NCBI GenBank assembly: GCA_023301025.1
Contig: JALZUR010000041.1
Location: forward strand, 1 to 64,000
DNA from: Bdellovibrionales bacterium
GTDB lineage: Bacteria > Bdellovibrionota > Bdellovibrionia > Bdellovibrionales > UBA1609
Length of the DNA stretch: 64,000 bases
Direction: 5' to 3'
Shown here one piece after another: positions 27,284-36,238 of this stretch. Numbering within the stretch: the first letter of the stretch is position 1; each line of letters opens with the position of its first letter. A program made the position numbers and the translations under genes. Under the pieces are notes generated by a model, which was given only the letters and a program-made list of their open reading frames with translations, was not told the DNA's origin and ran no database searches.

Positions 27284-28297
27284 ATGCAAGTGAATTCATT
27301 AAGCGACATACTTCAGCTCATTTTAATTCCTATTAAAAGCGTGCTCTTTCATCACAAAAAAAAAGTTTTATTTTTCACAGTTACAACATTCTTAATGCTT
27401 GTGGTTCTTTTTCCGTACAGTGATTTAAGCTTTTTTGCACAAAACAAAATCAATGGGCTTATCAGAAACACGGGAAGCCATGTTTCTTTTTCTGATTTAA
27501 ATTTTAGTTTTCTCCCCATAGGGATGAAAACAAAAGAGCTAAACCTCTCTCTACAAGGCAAAAACCCCATAAAAGTAGATGAATTCACAGTCTCTCCAAG
27601 TTTTTTTTCACTTCTAAAACTTCAACCAGGTGGAAGCTTACAGGCTGAAGGTATTTTTGGAGGAATGATTGATTTAAGTGTAGGCTTTAGCGGGACCAAC
27701 GATGAAGATCAAAAAGAATTTGATCTAGATTTAGACATTTCAAGGATTGCACTTGTGCAAATTTTTAACTTTTTAGATTTTCCTGTAAAACTAAACGGTC
27801 TTGCAAAAGGCAACTTAAATGCAGAGGGTGAAGAAAGCTTTAGAAAACAACCAGAAGGAGATTTTAACTTTGGTTTTAAGGACGTTATGGTCCCACAAGA
27901 GCTTAACACTCCAGTTGGTCCGATAAGTCTTCCCAAAAAAATAAAATGGTCAAACTCTATTTTAAAGGGCAACTTTGAGAACGGAAGAATTGTTATTGAA
28001 AATGGAACACTTGGGACAAAATCTTCACCGGTAAATGGTCGCTATAAGGGACAGTTAGACTGCCCTGTAACACGCTCCCCTGCAGGCTTGAAGACATCTT
28101 GTAAACGCTATGACATTAAAGTTGAACTTGAGCTTGATAGAGATTTTGAAACAAAACTTGCAAAAAATTTTAGTCTTATGATCAACCCCAAAGAGATCAA
28201 CAAACAGCTTACCCCCAACGGTGGTGCGAAGTACTTGTTTACTGTATCAGGTGGAGCCTTTAAACGACCAAGTTTAAAAAGTCTAAAAAGCTTTTAA
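27284..28297 (+). CDS. gspN: type II secretion protein GspN
   Basis: A 337-residue protein with a single N-terminal membrane helix (VLFFTVTTFLMLVVLFPYSDL) and a periplasmic beta-rich domain related to AsmA-like GspN of deltaproteobacteria and leptospires. The start is ATG 27284 (MQVNSLSDIL), five bases after the gspM stop; the ORF-track start lies within gspM. Repeated strand motifs such as GMKTKELNLSLQGKNP and INGLIRNTGSHVSFSDLNFS support the AsmA-like call. It closes the plus-strand gsp block. Confidence 0.75.
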   Translation: MQVNSLSDILQLILIPIKSVLFHHKKKVLFFTVTTFLMLVVLFPYSDLSFFAQNKINGLIRNTGSHVSFSDLNFSFLPIGMKTKELNLSLQGKNPIKVDEFTVSPSFFSLLKLQPGGSLQAEGIFGGMIDLSVGFSGTNDEDQKEFDLDLDISRIALVQIFNFLDFPVKLNGLAKGNLNAEGEESFRKQPEGDFNFGFKDVMVPQELNTPVGPISLPKKIKWSNSILKGNFENGRIVIENGTLGTKSSPVNGRYKGQLDCPVTRSPAGLKTSCKRYDIKVELELDRDFETKLAKNFSLMINPKEINKQLTPNGGAKYLFTVSGGAFKRPSLKSLKSF

Positions 28298-28439
28298 GTT
28301 TACACACATCTGAAGTTTTAAAAACTCAACTCAAATCATTGCTTAAAACTCTCCATTCTGGCTTAGAAATGCTATTCGAAAAATATAAAGTGTCCGTATT
28401 TTAAGCATATTGAAAAGCGCAGTGTGAGATTTAAGACTT

Positions 28440-28467
28440 TTGATTGTCAGCCTCACTTGCTTAATAT
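28440..28467 (+). promoter_or_regulatory. candidate sigma-70-type promoter for ssb
   Basis: TTGATT, a 16-base spacer and TAATAT lie 26 bases ahead of the ssb ATG, and an AAAGGAG ribosome site follows. The 195-base gap after gspN with no gene fits a fresh promoter here. Confidence 0.4.
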
Positions 28468-28492
28468 TAGGCTACTTAAAAAAGGAGATTAA

Positions 28493-28939
28493 ATGTCAGT
28501 AAACAAAGTCATGATTATAGGGCGCCTGGGAGCAGATCCCGAAGTTAAAACACTAAGTTCAGGTAACTCTTTAACAACCTTTAGTCTAGCTACTAGCGAA
28601 AACTGGAAAGACAAAGAGGGGCAAAAACAAGAAAAAACCGAGTGGCATAGAATCGTCGTTTGGGGTAAATTAGCTGAAATCTGTGGCAAATATTTAGCTA
28701 AAGGACGAGAAGCTTTTATAGAAGGAAAACTTCAAACAAGGTCATGGGAAGATCAACAAGGTCAAAAGCGCTACACTACAGAAGTGGTTGCAAGCAACGT
28801 ACAGTTTATTGGTGGACAATCCTCTCAATCAAACTACCAGCCTAACTTTGAACCTAACAACCAGGCTCAAAAAGATCCCTTTTCTGACTTCTCACCAGAA
28901 CCAGATTTTAACAACACAGGTGACGAAATTCCATTTTAA
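28493..28939 (+). CDS. ssb: single-stranded DNA-binding protein
   Basis: A 148-residue SSB: one OB fold in residues 1-110 (MSVNKVMIIGRLGADPEVK, WHRIVVWGKLAEICGKYLAKG), a Gln/Asn/Pro-rich linker and the acidic tip ending DEIPF that binds partner proteins in replication and repair. Size and tip are normal. The ATG has AAAGGAG upstream. It follows the gsp block but has its own candidate promoter and a hairpin terminator after it. Confidence 0.96.
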   Translation: MSVNKVMIIGRLGADPEVKTLSSGNSLTTFSLATSENWKDKEGQKQEKTEWHRIVVWGKLAEICGKYLAKGREAFIEGKLQTRSWEDQQGQKRYTTEVVASNVQFIGGQSSQSNYQPNFEPNNQAQKDPFSDFSPEPDFNNTGDEIPF

Positions 28940-28996
28940 GGAGTTTAAATTTTAAACTCTAATCATTAATTTTATAAAAAATTAAATACTTCTAAA

Positions 28997-29034
28997 ATCC
29001 CAAAAACATAGATCGTTTTTTGGGATCAATTTTT
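28997..29034 (+). terminator. terminator after ssb
   Basis: ATCCCAAAAA and TTTTTGGGAT pair around a ten-base loop, followed by a short T-run (TTTTT). It lies about 60 bases past the ssb stop. Confidence 0.65.
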
Positions 29035-29158
29035 AAAATCACAATAAAATTTTGTAATCAATAAAATTTATTTTCAAAAAACAAAAAAAATACAAGACCT
29101 TGAACTCACTTTCTTATACAATATCATTATAATGAATGTGCACACGGGGGTCTCTTAA

Positions 29159-30097
29159 ATGAAATTTTCATTACTCATAGCAATATTTTTTTCTTTTTTC
29201 TTAGGTACAAATGGCTTTGCAGCAGCAATGGTTGCAAAAGTTAAGGGACGCGCTGTACTCATCAAAAGTTCTAAAAAAATGAAAGTCGGACAACTCTACT
29301 ACATGGTCACTAAAAGTGGTAAAAAAACAGGTATAGTTAGAATTATGAAGTCTAAGCCTGGTAAGTCCGTAGCCAAGCTACTAAAAGGTAAAGCTAAGCC
29401 TAGCTTAAAACTTGTTAAAAGAAAAAAAGGCAAGTCTTCTAAATCTGTCGCTAAAACTAGTAAAAAGAAGTCATCAAGAAGAAAAAATCCCTCAAAAGGG
29501 GGCTCTGTCAGCGGCGAAAGCTATCTATCCTTAAAAAGAATTAGAAACGTTGGCTTCATGGGTGGCTTTAACCTAAACAATGCAACAGTACAGTTTAATG
29601 ATGAACTAGGTAATGGTCTAAGAGAAGATACGTATTCAGGTTCAAGCATCTCTTTTAAACTCTTTTTTGATTATTTAATAAGTGACAAACTTAGTTTTCG
29701 TGCCGGACTTGGCCAACAAAACTTTAACGCTGGCGGCGACGAATCAAATACTAATTGTGCTGATGCCAGTGGAGCAAGCGCTGTTTGTCTAGTTGATTTA
29801 AGTTATATCAGCTTAGATGGGTGGGTTCAGTACTACTTTCTTAAAACATCTAAAATGCACATCTGGGGTGGTGTCGGTATCTCAGGGCTTATCGCTCCTT
29901 CGGAAAACGAAACTACAGCACTACAAATAGATGAGCTAGGCAGTTCATTTTTATTCGCAATTGGAGCAGGACTTGACTTTAATGTGACTGATAAGCTTTT
30001 TATTCCAGCTAGAGCCAATTACTCTTTGTACGCTCCATCAGACACTGTAAACTTTAACTCGATTAGTGGCTATCTAGGTTTAGGTTACAGACTATAG
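29159..30097 (+). CDS. exported small beta-barrel protein with Lys-rich linker
   Basis: A 312-residue exported protein: signal peptide (FSLLIAIFFSFFLGTNGFAA), a small domain (residues 24-75) resembling the SH3-like or 'regulatory' modules seen in such proteins, an extremely Lys/Ser-rich linker (about 80-118), then an outer-membrane beta-barrel-like domain whose alternating strands end YLGLGYRL. No enzyme motif. It shares this three-part layout with the 40968-41897 gene. It has its own region upstream and no operon partner in view. Function unknown. Confidence 0.8.
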   Translation: MKFSLLIAIFFSFFLGTNGFAAAMVAKVKGRAVLIKSSKKMKVGQLYYMVTKSGKKTGIVRIMKSKPGKSVAKLLKGKAKPSLKLVKRKKGKSSKSVAKTSKKKSSRRKNPSKGGSVSGESYLSLKRIRNVGFMGGFNLNNATVQFNDELGNGLREDTYSGSSISFKLFFDYLISDKLSFRAGLGQQNFNAGGDESNTNCADASGASAVCLVDLSYISLDGWVQYYFLKTSKMHIWGGVGISGLIAPSENETTALQIDELGSSFLFAIGAGLDFNVTDKLFIPARANYSLYAPSDTVNFNSISGYLGLGYRL

Positions 30098-30198
30098 ACA
30101 CTAAAATTACTCGTGCTAATATTTCGGCACCAAGCCTTGATTGAAAACTCCAAACTATGTACTTTTTCATTTCTAATAGTATATAAGGAGTTTTTAAC

Positions 30199-30729
30199 AT
30201 GTTAGGTGTAGGTAAAAAGTTTCCAGAATTTAATTTAAAAGCCACTGTTGGCACAAATCTAGACACAGCTTTTACACAGGTCTCTAACGACACTGTAAAA
30301 GGTAAATGGATGTGTATGTTCTTTTACCCAAAAGACTTTACTTTTGTTTGTCCTACAGAAATCGTAGCTTTTAGCGATCTAAGTGGCGCGTTTAAGGAAA
30401 GAAACTGCGAGTTGTATGGAGCAAGCATTGATTCTGAGTTTGTACACATGGGCTGGATGCAAAACAACGAAGAGCTTAAAGATCTTAAGATCCCACTGGT
30501 TTCAGATATTAAAAGAGAGCTTTCAGAAGATTTAGATATTTTAGATGAGCAAGAAGGCGTAACTTATAGAGCCACTTACATTGTTGATCCTGAAGGTGTG
30601 GTTAGATATGCATCATCTAATGACCTTGCAGTCGGACGTAGCCCTTCAGAGGTTTTAAGAGTACTAGATGCTCTACAAACAGGCTCACTTTGCCCAGTAA
30701 ATTGGAAAAAAGGCGAAGCCACACTTTAA
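30199..30729 (+). CDS. ahpC: AhpC/Prx1-type two-cysteine peroxiredoxin
   Basis: A 176-residue peroxiredoxin that reduces hydrogen peroxide and organic peroxides. The peroxidatic Cys is in FYPKDFTFVCPTEI and the resolving Cys in the C-terminal SLCPVNWKKG, both in the usual places; the conserved Arg segment near SNDLAVGRSP is present. The ATG has AAGGAG upstream. No AhpF or dedicated reductase is adjacent, so reduction probably comes from thioredoxin or another donor. A hairpin follows the gene. Confidence 0.92.
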   Translation: MLGVGKKFPEFNLKATVGTNLDTAFTQVSNDTVKGKWMCMFFYPKDFTFVCPTEIVAFSDLSGAFKERNCELYGASIDSEFVHMGWMQNNEELKDLKIPLVSDIKRELSEDLDILDEQEGVTYRATYIVDPEGVVRYASSNDLAVGRSPSEVLRVLDALQTGSLCPVNWKKGEATL

Positions 30730-30745
30730 AATTTATATTTGCAGC

Positions 30746-30775
30746 AAGAGTTTTAATGTAAGTATTAAAACTCTT
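30746..30775 (+). terminator. hairpin after the peroxiredoxin gene
   Basis: AAGAGTTTTAAT and ATTAAAACTCTT form a perfect 12-base stem with loop GTAAGT, 17 bases past the stop. The following T-run is weak, so this may be a terminator or a transcript-end stabiliser. Confidence 0.55.
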
Positions 30776-30910
30776 ATTAACCTTAAGCCAATACAGTAAT
30801 TGTCTTAGTCCTAGTTTTTACAATAAACTATTGGCAACACTAGAAAGTTAACTTTAACTTTTAATACGGTTCTAGATAAAATACAGCACTTGATCAAGGG
30901 GGTTCAAACT

Positions 30911-32845
30911 GTGTCTCGTTCAAAATTATTTCTTAAAATTATTCTATCGCTTATAATATGTATTTTTTCAGCCAACACACAAGCTTCTAAAGTTACTAAA
31001 GAACTTTCCAAAACAAGCTTAGAAGAGACTAAAAGTGCTGAAAAAAACTTGAAGGTTAGCTCAAAAAATACAGAGAAAGAACCTACAGAATCAGAAAAAA
31101 TAAACACCTTTTTTGAGCAAAATTATCAAAATAATTTAAAAAACTATCCAGAAACATTAACTTACTTAGGGTCAAAAGAACACTATGATCAATTAAACGA
31201 TCCAAGCTATGAATTTTATAAAAAGGTAAGTCAAAAAAAAACTAAAGCATCTTTAAAAAAACTAAAAGATTTTGATTATAAGAAACTAGATAATCAAACA
31301 AAGCTTAGCTACAGACTATTTAAAAATTCAAATTTAGAGCAGTTAGATTTTAAGACTTTTTATTTTAATTCATATTTTCTTAACCAAATGCACAGCCCTC
31401 ACGCAGGCAAACCTGGTTTTATGATTAACATGCATCAAATAGCAGACGAAGCAGATGCAAAGGCTTATATAAAAAGACTGTGGGCTTTTAAAACCTACTT
31501 TAGAAAAATTTTAGAAAACATGAATAAACAAAAAAAGGTCACTTATCCTTTCTTTATATTTGATAAGGTTATAAGTGACTCAAAAAATATTACTAAAGGT
31601 TACCCCTTTGAAAAAAGTAAAAAAGACCTATCTCCACTTTATAAGGACTTTCAAAATAAAATCTCAAAACTAAAATTAAGCTCAGTTAAGAGAAAAATTC
31701 TTAACAAAAACTTAGAAAATGCTCTACTCAATAGTGTTGGTCCTGCCTATGAGGCCATAATTCAAAAAATGACTAACATGAAAAAGAAAAATCCGGATAG
31801 AGCTTACGGAGTTTGGGCACAAAAGAATGGTAAAAAATTCTATAAAAAACTATTGAAGCATTACACAAGCACTGATTTTTCTGCAAAAGAAATTCATACG
31901 CTTGGCTTAAAGGAAGTGTCAAGAATTCAAAAAGAAATGCTAGTGCTTGGAAAAACAATTTTGTCACAAAATAAGTCTTCAAAAGACAAAACTTTAGAGG
32001 GCATTGATACAGATTTACAATCACTTTTCACCCACATTAAAGAAAACAAAACTCTTTTTTACCCAGAAACTAAAAAAGGTAGACAAGCTTACTTAAAAGA
32101 TACAAATAAAATATTAACTAAAATTAAGCCACGTTTGAGTGATTTATTTTTAACACTTCCAAAGGCAAAACTAAAAGTTAAAGCTGTAGAGCCCTACAGA
32201 GAAAAATCTTCAGGTATAGCTTTTTATCAGCGACCTGCCTTAAATGGTTCAAGACCCGGTATTTATTATGTGAATCTTTATGATATGTCGGCAGTACCTA
32301 AATTTGATATGGAAGCACTTATTTATCATGAAGCCCTTCCCGGACATCATATGCAGCTGAGTCTTGCACAAGAACTGACAAGTACACTACCAACATTTAG
32401 ACGACGTGGAGACTACACTTCATTTATCGAAGGTTGGGGACTTTATGCAGAGTATATTCCAAAAGAGATGGGACTTTACGAAGATCCATACTCTGACTTT
32501 GGCCGCCTTGCAATGGAACTTTGGAGAGCCGCTCGTCTTGTTGTAGATACAGGAATTCATTATAAAAAGTGGTCTTATGACAAAACAATTACTTATCTTT
32601 TAGAAAACACACCAAATTCAAAAAGTGATGTGACTAAAGCTGTTCAGCGCTACTTTGTAAACCCGGGTCAAGCTACAGCTTATAAGATTGGACAACTTGC
32701 TATACTAAAACTTAGAGAAGATCTTAAGAGTAATAAAAAAGTTAATTTTGATATTAAAAGATTTCACGATGCAGTTCTTAGAAACGGATCTATTCCTATA
32801 TTTGAAATGGAGCGAGAAGTTAAAAAAGAATTTGGACTGCTTTAA
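30911..32845 (+). CDS. exported DUF885 zinc peptidase-like protein
   Basis: About 644 residues. I start it at GTG 30911 (SRSKLFLKIILSL) because AAGGGGG lies eight bases upstream; the ORF-track TTG is seven codons earlier and sits before that site. A signal peptide ends near ANTQAS. The C-terminal half has the DUF885 metal motif HEALPGHHMQ and further family segments (GWGLYAEYIPKEMG, NPGQATAYKIGQL). DUF885 proteins are thought to be metallopeptidases related to M3/M32 folds; the substrate is unknown. An exported enzyme of this kind could degrade peptides in the periplasm. Confidence 0.88.
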   Translation: MSRSKLFLKIILSLIICIFSANTQASKVTKELSKTSLEETKSAEKNLKVSSKNTEKEPTESEKINTFFEQNYQNNLKNYPETLTYLGSKEHYDQLNDPSYEFYKKVSQKKTKASLKKLKDFDYKKLDNQTKLSYRLFKNSNLEQLDFKTFYFNSYFLNQMHSPHAGKPGFMINMHQIADEADAKAYIKRLWAFKTYFRKILENMNKQKKVTYPFFIFDKVISDSKNITKGYPFEKSKKDLSPLYKDFQNKISKLKLSSVKRKILNKNLENALLNSVGPAYEAIIQKMTNMKKKNPDRAYGVWAQKNGKKFYKKLLKHYTSTDFSAKEIHTLGLKEVSRIQKEMLVLGKTILSQNKSSKDKTLEGIDTDLQSLFTHIKENKTLFYPETKKGRQAYLKDTNKILTKIKPRLSDLFLTLPKAKLKVKAVEPYREKSSGIAFYQRPALNGSRPGIYYVNLYDMSAVPKFDMEALIYHEALPGHHMQLSLAQELTSTLPTFRRRGDYTSFIEGWGLYAEYIPKEMGLYEDPYSDFGRLAMELWRAARLVVDTGIHYKKWSYDKTITYLLENTPNSKSDVTKAVQRYFVNPGQATAYKIGQLAILKLREDLKSNKKVNFDIKRFHDAVLRNGSIPIFEMEREVKKEFGLL

Positions 32846-32873
32846 CTAGAAAATCGGTTCAAAAACTTAAATT

Positions 32874-32904
32874 TAGTACTTCTGAAGTTAATAGCAAAGT
32901 ACTA
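32874..32904. repeat. inverted repeat between convergent genes
   Basis: TAGTACTT and AAGTACTA (8+8, 15-base loop) lie in the 73-base gap between the DUF885 gene and rel, which face each other. It may serve as a shared transcript end, but neither strand has a T-run beyond it. Confidence 0.35.
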
Positions 32905-32918
32905 TCAGGCTTCTTAAA

Positions 32919-35123
32919 TTAAAGTCTTTTGATATCGATCACATCATGTATTTTTTTGATTTCTAAAATAAGCAGTGAGAGCTGCTTTTTATCTCTTATA
33001 AAAATATCAAAGTAAGCAACCCCTCGCTCACCTTTAATCACCTTGATCTGCGCGTTTTGAATATCAATGCCCTTAAGGTTTAAAAGCTCCGTGATCCTAT
33101 TTAAAACACCAAGCTGATTATTGATTAAGATATAGAGTTTTACAATGCGTGAAGAATCTTGTTTAACAACACCCCATTGAACATCAAGCTCTCTTTGAGA
33201 GTCTAGATCATAAACTTTTACACAGTCAGCTCTATGAACGATTATTCCACGGCCTCTTGTTATAAAGCCCACAATGTCATCTCCCGGTATTGGATGACAG
33301 CACTTTGCATAATGAACAAGTACATCACTCATACCATCAACTGTTACAAGTGAGGATTTTTTATTTTTTGAATTTAAAACAGTTTTAAAAGCTTTTGAAA
33401 TTATGCCTTCTGATTTATTCTCATCATCAGAACTATCATAATCTTTAAGAATTTTTTCTGTCACTTGGTTAGGGTAGATTTTCCCGTAGCCTAGTAAGAT
33501 TTGTAGCTCTTCAATGGACTGACAACCAAAGTCTTTAAGTGCCTCTTCAAAGACTTGAGGATTTTTCTTTTTAAAATTTTGAGGTGTAAGTCCAGTTTTT
33601 TTAAAAACTTTATCTAAAACACCCTCACCTATCTCCATTGCTCGTTTCCGCTGCTCTGTTTTTACATAGTGACGAATTTTAGAGCGAGCTTTTGAAGTCA
33701 CACAAAAGTTTAGCCAATCTTTAGAAGGAGTTTGAGTTTTAGATGTTACAACTTCAACATAGTCTCCATTTTTAAGCTTATGCTTAATGGTTACCATTTT
33801 GCCATTAACTCTAGCTCCTGTACATTTTGAACCTAAGTCTGTATGTATGGAATATGCAAAATCAATGGGAGTAGCATTTTCAGGTAGCTCTTTTACCTCT
33901 CCCTTTGGAGTAAAAACATAAATCTCTTGATCGAAAAGATCATGCTTAACGCCATCTAAAAACTCTTTAGAGTCTTCCAACTGCTGATGCATACTTACAA
34001 GTTCTCTTAACCAATTAAACTTATCTATGGCGTTTTTATCGGCACCACCTTGTTTGTATGACCAATGAGCAGCAATACCTTGCTCTGCTATTAAATGCAT
34101 TTCAGAAGTTCTTATTTGAATCTCAACACGATCCCCATTAGTCATCACAACAGTAGTGTGCAAGGACTGATAGTTGTTGTTCTTGGGCATTGCAATAAAA
34201 TCTTTGAATCTTCCTGGAACGGGCCTAAAGTGAGCGTGCACCAATCCTAGTATCTCATAGCATTGAGCTACATTGTCTACTAAAACTCTGAAGGCTAAAA
34301 CATCATAGATTTTATCGTAGTCTACACCACCAAGCATTTTTTTGTGTATGGAGTATAAGTGCTTTGACCTTCCAGCAACCTCAAAATCACTTTGAAAACT
34401 TTTAGAAATTTCATCTATTAAAGTTTCTCTAAAGTCTTTAATAAAAAGCTCACGCTCTTTTTTCTTTTTTTGAACCTTTTCAACAAGATCATAGTAGGCT
34501 GTGGGATTCGAAAATCTAAAAGACAAATCCTCTAATTCAATCTTTAACCAATTGATCCCTAAACGACTTGCAAGTGGAGCATAAATATCTAAAGTTTCCA
34601 TAGCAATGCGCTCTTGTTTTTCAGGCTTCATGTGCTTCATGGTTCTCATGTTATGTAGCCTGTCGCATAGCTTTACTAAAATCACACGAACGTCTCTTCC
34701 CATCGAGACAATCATTTTTCTAATGTTTTCGCCTTGTTTTTCTTGAGTGTTTCTAAAACTCATTTGCGAAATTTTTGTTACACCATCAACTAAAAAGGAA
34801 ACATCTTCACCAAACTTTTCAGACACATCAACCAAGGTAACATCTGTATCTTCAACTGTGTCGTGAAGAAGTCCTGTAGCAACTGATGAAAAATCCAAAC
34901 GTAAGGAGGCAAGGATACCTGAAACGGCTAAAGGGTGCGTAATATATGGCTCACCGCTTTTTCTAGTCTGCCCCTCATGGGCAGCTTTTGAAAAACTGTA
35001 AGCTTCACTGATAAGTGTAACTTCATCAGGAGACATGTATGTTGAAACAACGTTCAACAGTTCATCAATTGTTTTTATTTCTTTTTCAAAAAGGATTTTA
35101 TTTTTATCCAAAAGCTCTTCCAA
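32919..35123 (-). CDS. rel: bifunctional (p)ppGpp synthetase/hydrolase Rel
   Basis: A 734-residue RelA/SpoT homologue controlling the stringent response. Domains in order: HD hydrolase (HPLAVSGILA...TGLLHDTVEDTD, intact HD pair), synthetase (GRSKHLYSIHKKM, YQSLHTTV), TGS (EIYVFTPKGEVKELPE), a conserved-Cys region (HYAKCCHPIPGDDIVG) and a C-terminal ACT domain. The G-loop carries the RFKD form of the RXKD motif, linked to bifunctional Rel/SpoT enzymes, not the EXDD of RelA. The start is unsure: a TTG at 35123 or another at 35111 with GGAAGAG ahead. It is the last gene of gmk-rpoZ-rel. Confidence 0.94.
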   Translation of the reverse strand: MEELLDKNKILFEKEIKTIDELLNVVSTYMSPDEVTLISEAYSFSKAAHEGQTRKSGEPYITHPLAVSGILASLRLDFSSVATGLLHDTVEDTDVTLVDVSEKFGEDVSFLVDGVTKISQMSFRNTQEKQGENIRKMIVSMGRDVRVILVKLCDRLHNMRTMKHMKPEKQERIAMETLDIYAPLASRLGINWLKIELEDLSFRFSNPTAYYDLVEKVQKKKKERELFIKDFRETLIDEISKSFQSDFEVAGRSKHLYSIHKKMLGGVDYDKIYDVLAFRVLVDNVAQCYEILGLVHAHFRPVPGRFKDFIAMPKNNNYQSLHTTVVMTNGDRVEIQIRTSEMHLIAEQGIAAHWSYKQGGADKNAIDKFNWLRELVSMHQQLEDSKEFLDGVKHDLFDQEIYVFTPKGEVKELPENATPIDFAYSIHTDLGSKCTGARVNGKMVTIKHKLKNGDYVEVVTSKTQTPSKDWLNFCVTSKARSKIRHYVKTEQRKRAMEIGEGVLDKVFKKTGLTPQNFKKKNPQVFEEALKDFGCQSIEELQILLGYGKIYPNQVTEKILKDYDSSDDENKSEGIISKAFKTVLNSKNKKSSLVTVDGMSDVLVHYAKCCHPIPGDDIVGFITRGRGIIVHRADCVKVYDLDSQRELDVQWGVVKQDSSRIVKLYILINNQLGVLNRITELLNLKGIDIQNAQIKVIKGERGVAYFDIFIRDKKQLSLLILEIKKIHDVIDIKRL

Positions 35124-35161
35124 TACCTAATGTTAAAGTATCGGCCATCCATGCATAAAAG

Positions 35162-35407
35162 TTAAAGTACTCGCGATAAGTCTCTTTCAACCTGCTCTTT
35201 TAGTGTGCCATCCCAGCTGCTTTTATCAAAAGAGACTTTACCAGCAGCAACCTCTCTTAAAGCCGTAACAACAAATTTGTTGGTTTTAGGATCAAGTGAC
35301 GGTCTAGAACCTTTTAAAAGCTGTTTAGAGCGTTTAGAAACCAAAAGTACTAAACCAAATCTATTATCGACCTTCTCTAAACAATCTTCAACCGTAACTC
35401 TAGCCAT
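35162..35407 (-). CDS. rpoZ: RNA polymerase omega subunit
   Basis: An 81-residue omega subunit. [30 protein letters not shown] is the conserved N-terminal helix region. It helps assemble RNA polymerase and, in many bacteria, forms one side of a ppGpp site, which fits its place directly upstream of rel. The ATG is preceded by AAGGAG. gmk lies upstream on the same strand. Confidence 0.95.
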   Translation of the reverse strand: MARVTVEDCLEKVDNRFGLVLLVSKRSKQLLKGSRPSLDPKTNKFVVTALREVAAGKVSFDKSSWDGTLKEQVERDLSRVL

Positions 35408-35467
35408 AAATGCTCCTTGGAGTGCCTTTTTATCATTTTAAAGGCAATTGCAATGTAAGGTGTTATA

Positions 35468-36031
35468 CTAAGAAGTTAGGTACTTTTCAACTATAATTAG
35501 AAATTCTTTGAACGAGGTATCGAAGTCATCATTGACCACGATTTCATCAGCATTTTTGGCCCAACTCATCTCTTTTTGAGCATTTTCCATGCGTAAATCA
35601 AAGTCTTTAGGCAAAGTGCCACCACCACGCTTTAGGAGTCTGTCTTTTAAAGCCTCTAAATTAGGAGGGTTAATAAAAACCACCAAAGACTCCGGAAATT
35701 TAGATTTAAAGGTAATAGCACCTTGAATGTCCACATCCATAATAGGCACGTAACCATCTAGCCAGTAGTTTCTGATCTGCTCCATAGAAGTTCCGTAGTA
35801 TGAGGAGTGAACGTTTGCCCATTCGACAAAAAAATGGTTTTTAATCTTTTCTTTAAAATCTTCTTCACTTATAAAAAAGTAAGGGTTGCCTTCAGATTCA
35901 GACGAGCGCATATCTCTTGTGGTGAACGTTATCGTGTCTTTTAAGCCCAAAATTTTAAGCTTAATAACTTCATCAATAAAAGTGGATTTACCAGCTCCAC
36001 TAGGAGCAACCACAATAACCATTTTACTCAT
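35468..36031 (-). CDS. gmk: guanylate kinase
   Basis: About 187 residues. It phosphorylates GMP to GDP with ATP. The P-loop APSGAGKST is at residues 9-17 from my start; GMP-binding segments TTRDMRSSESEGNPYFFISE and VDIQGA follow, as in the family. I prefer ATG 36031 (MSKMVIVVAPSG), which matches the usual guanylate kinase N-terminus, over the GTG six codons upstream; neither has a strong ribosome site. The gmk-rpoZ-rel order is common and ties GTP supply to the (p)ppGpp enzyme. Confidence 0.93.
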   Translation of the reverse strand: MSKMVIVVAPSGAGKSTFIDEVIKLKILGLKDTITFTTRDMRSSESEGNPYFFISEEDFKEKIKNHFFVEWANVHSSYYGTSMEQIRNYWLDGYVPIMDVDIQGAITFKSKFPESLVVFINPPNLEALKDRLLKRGGGTLPKDFDLRMENAQKEMSWAKNADEIVVNDDFDTSFKEFLIIVEKYLTS

Positions 36032-36238
36032 ATTATCACTATCATGCACATCTTAACCACTGCGCTCAAGTACATATCTAATTTTTAGCCTGAAGTTTGG
36101 ATAAGAAAAAAATCATAGCTAAACAACTTCTAATCTTTAGGCAAAACTTTAATATTTTACACAGATGATCTTAAGAACCCTAAATCATTGTAAATTTGTA
36201 ATATTTAGTTGTATGTATAAGAAAAATTTGAGGCACCT

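Noticed and set aside
36050-36238. Promoter pair in the gmk/36239 divergent gap
   Set aside because: Several A/T-rich hexamers such as TTGTAA are present, but none has a convincing spacing and -10 partner.
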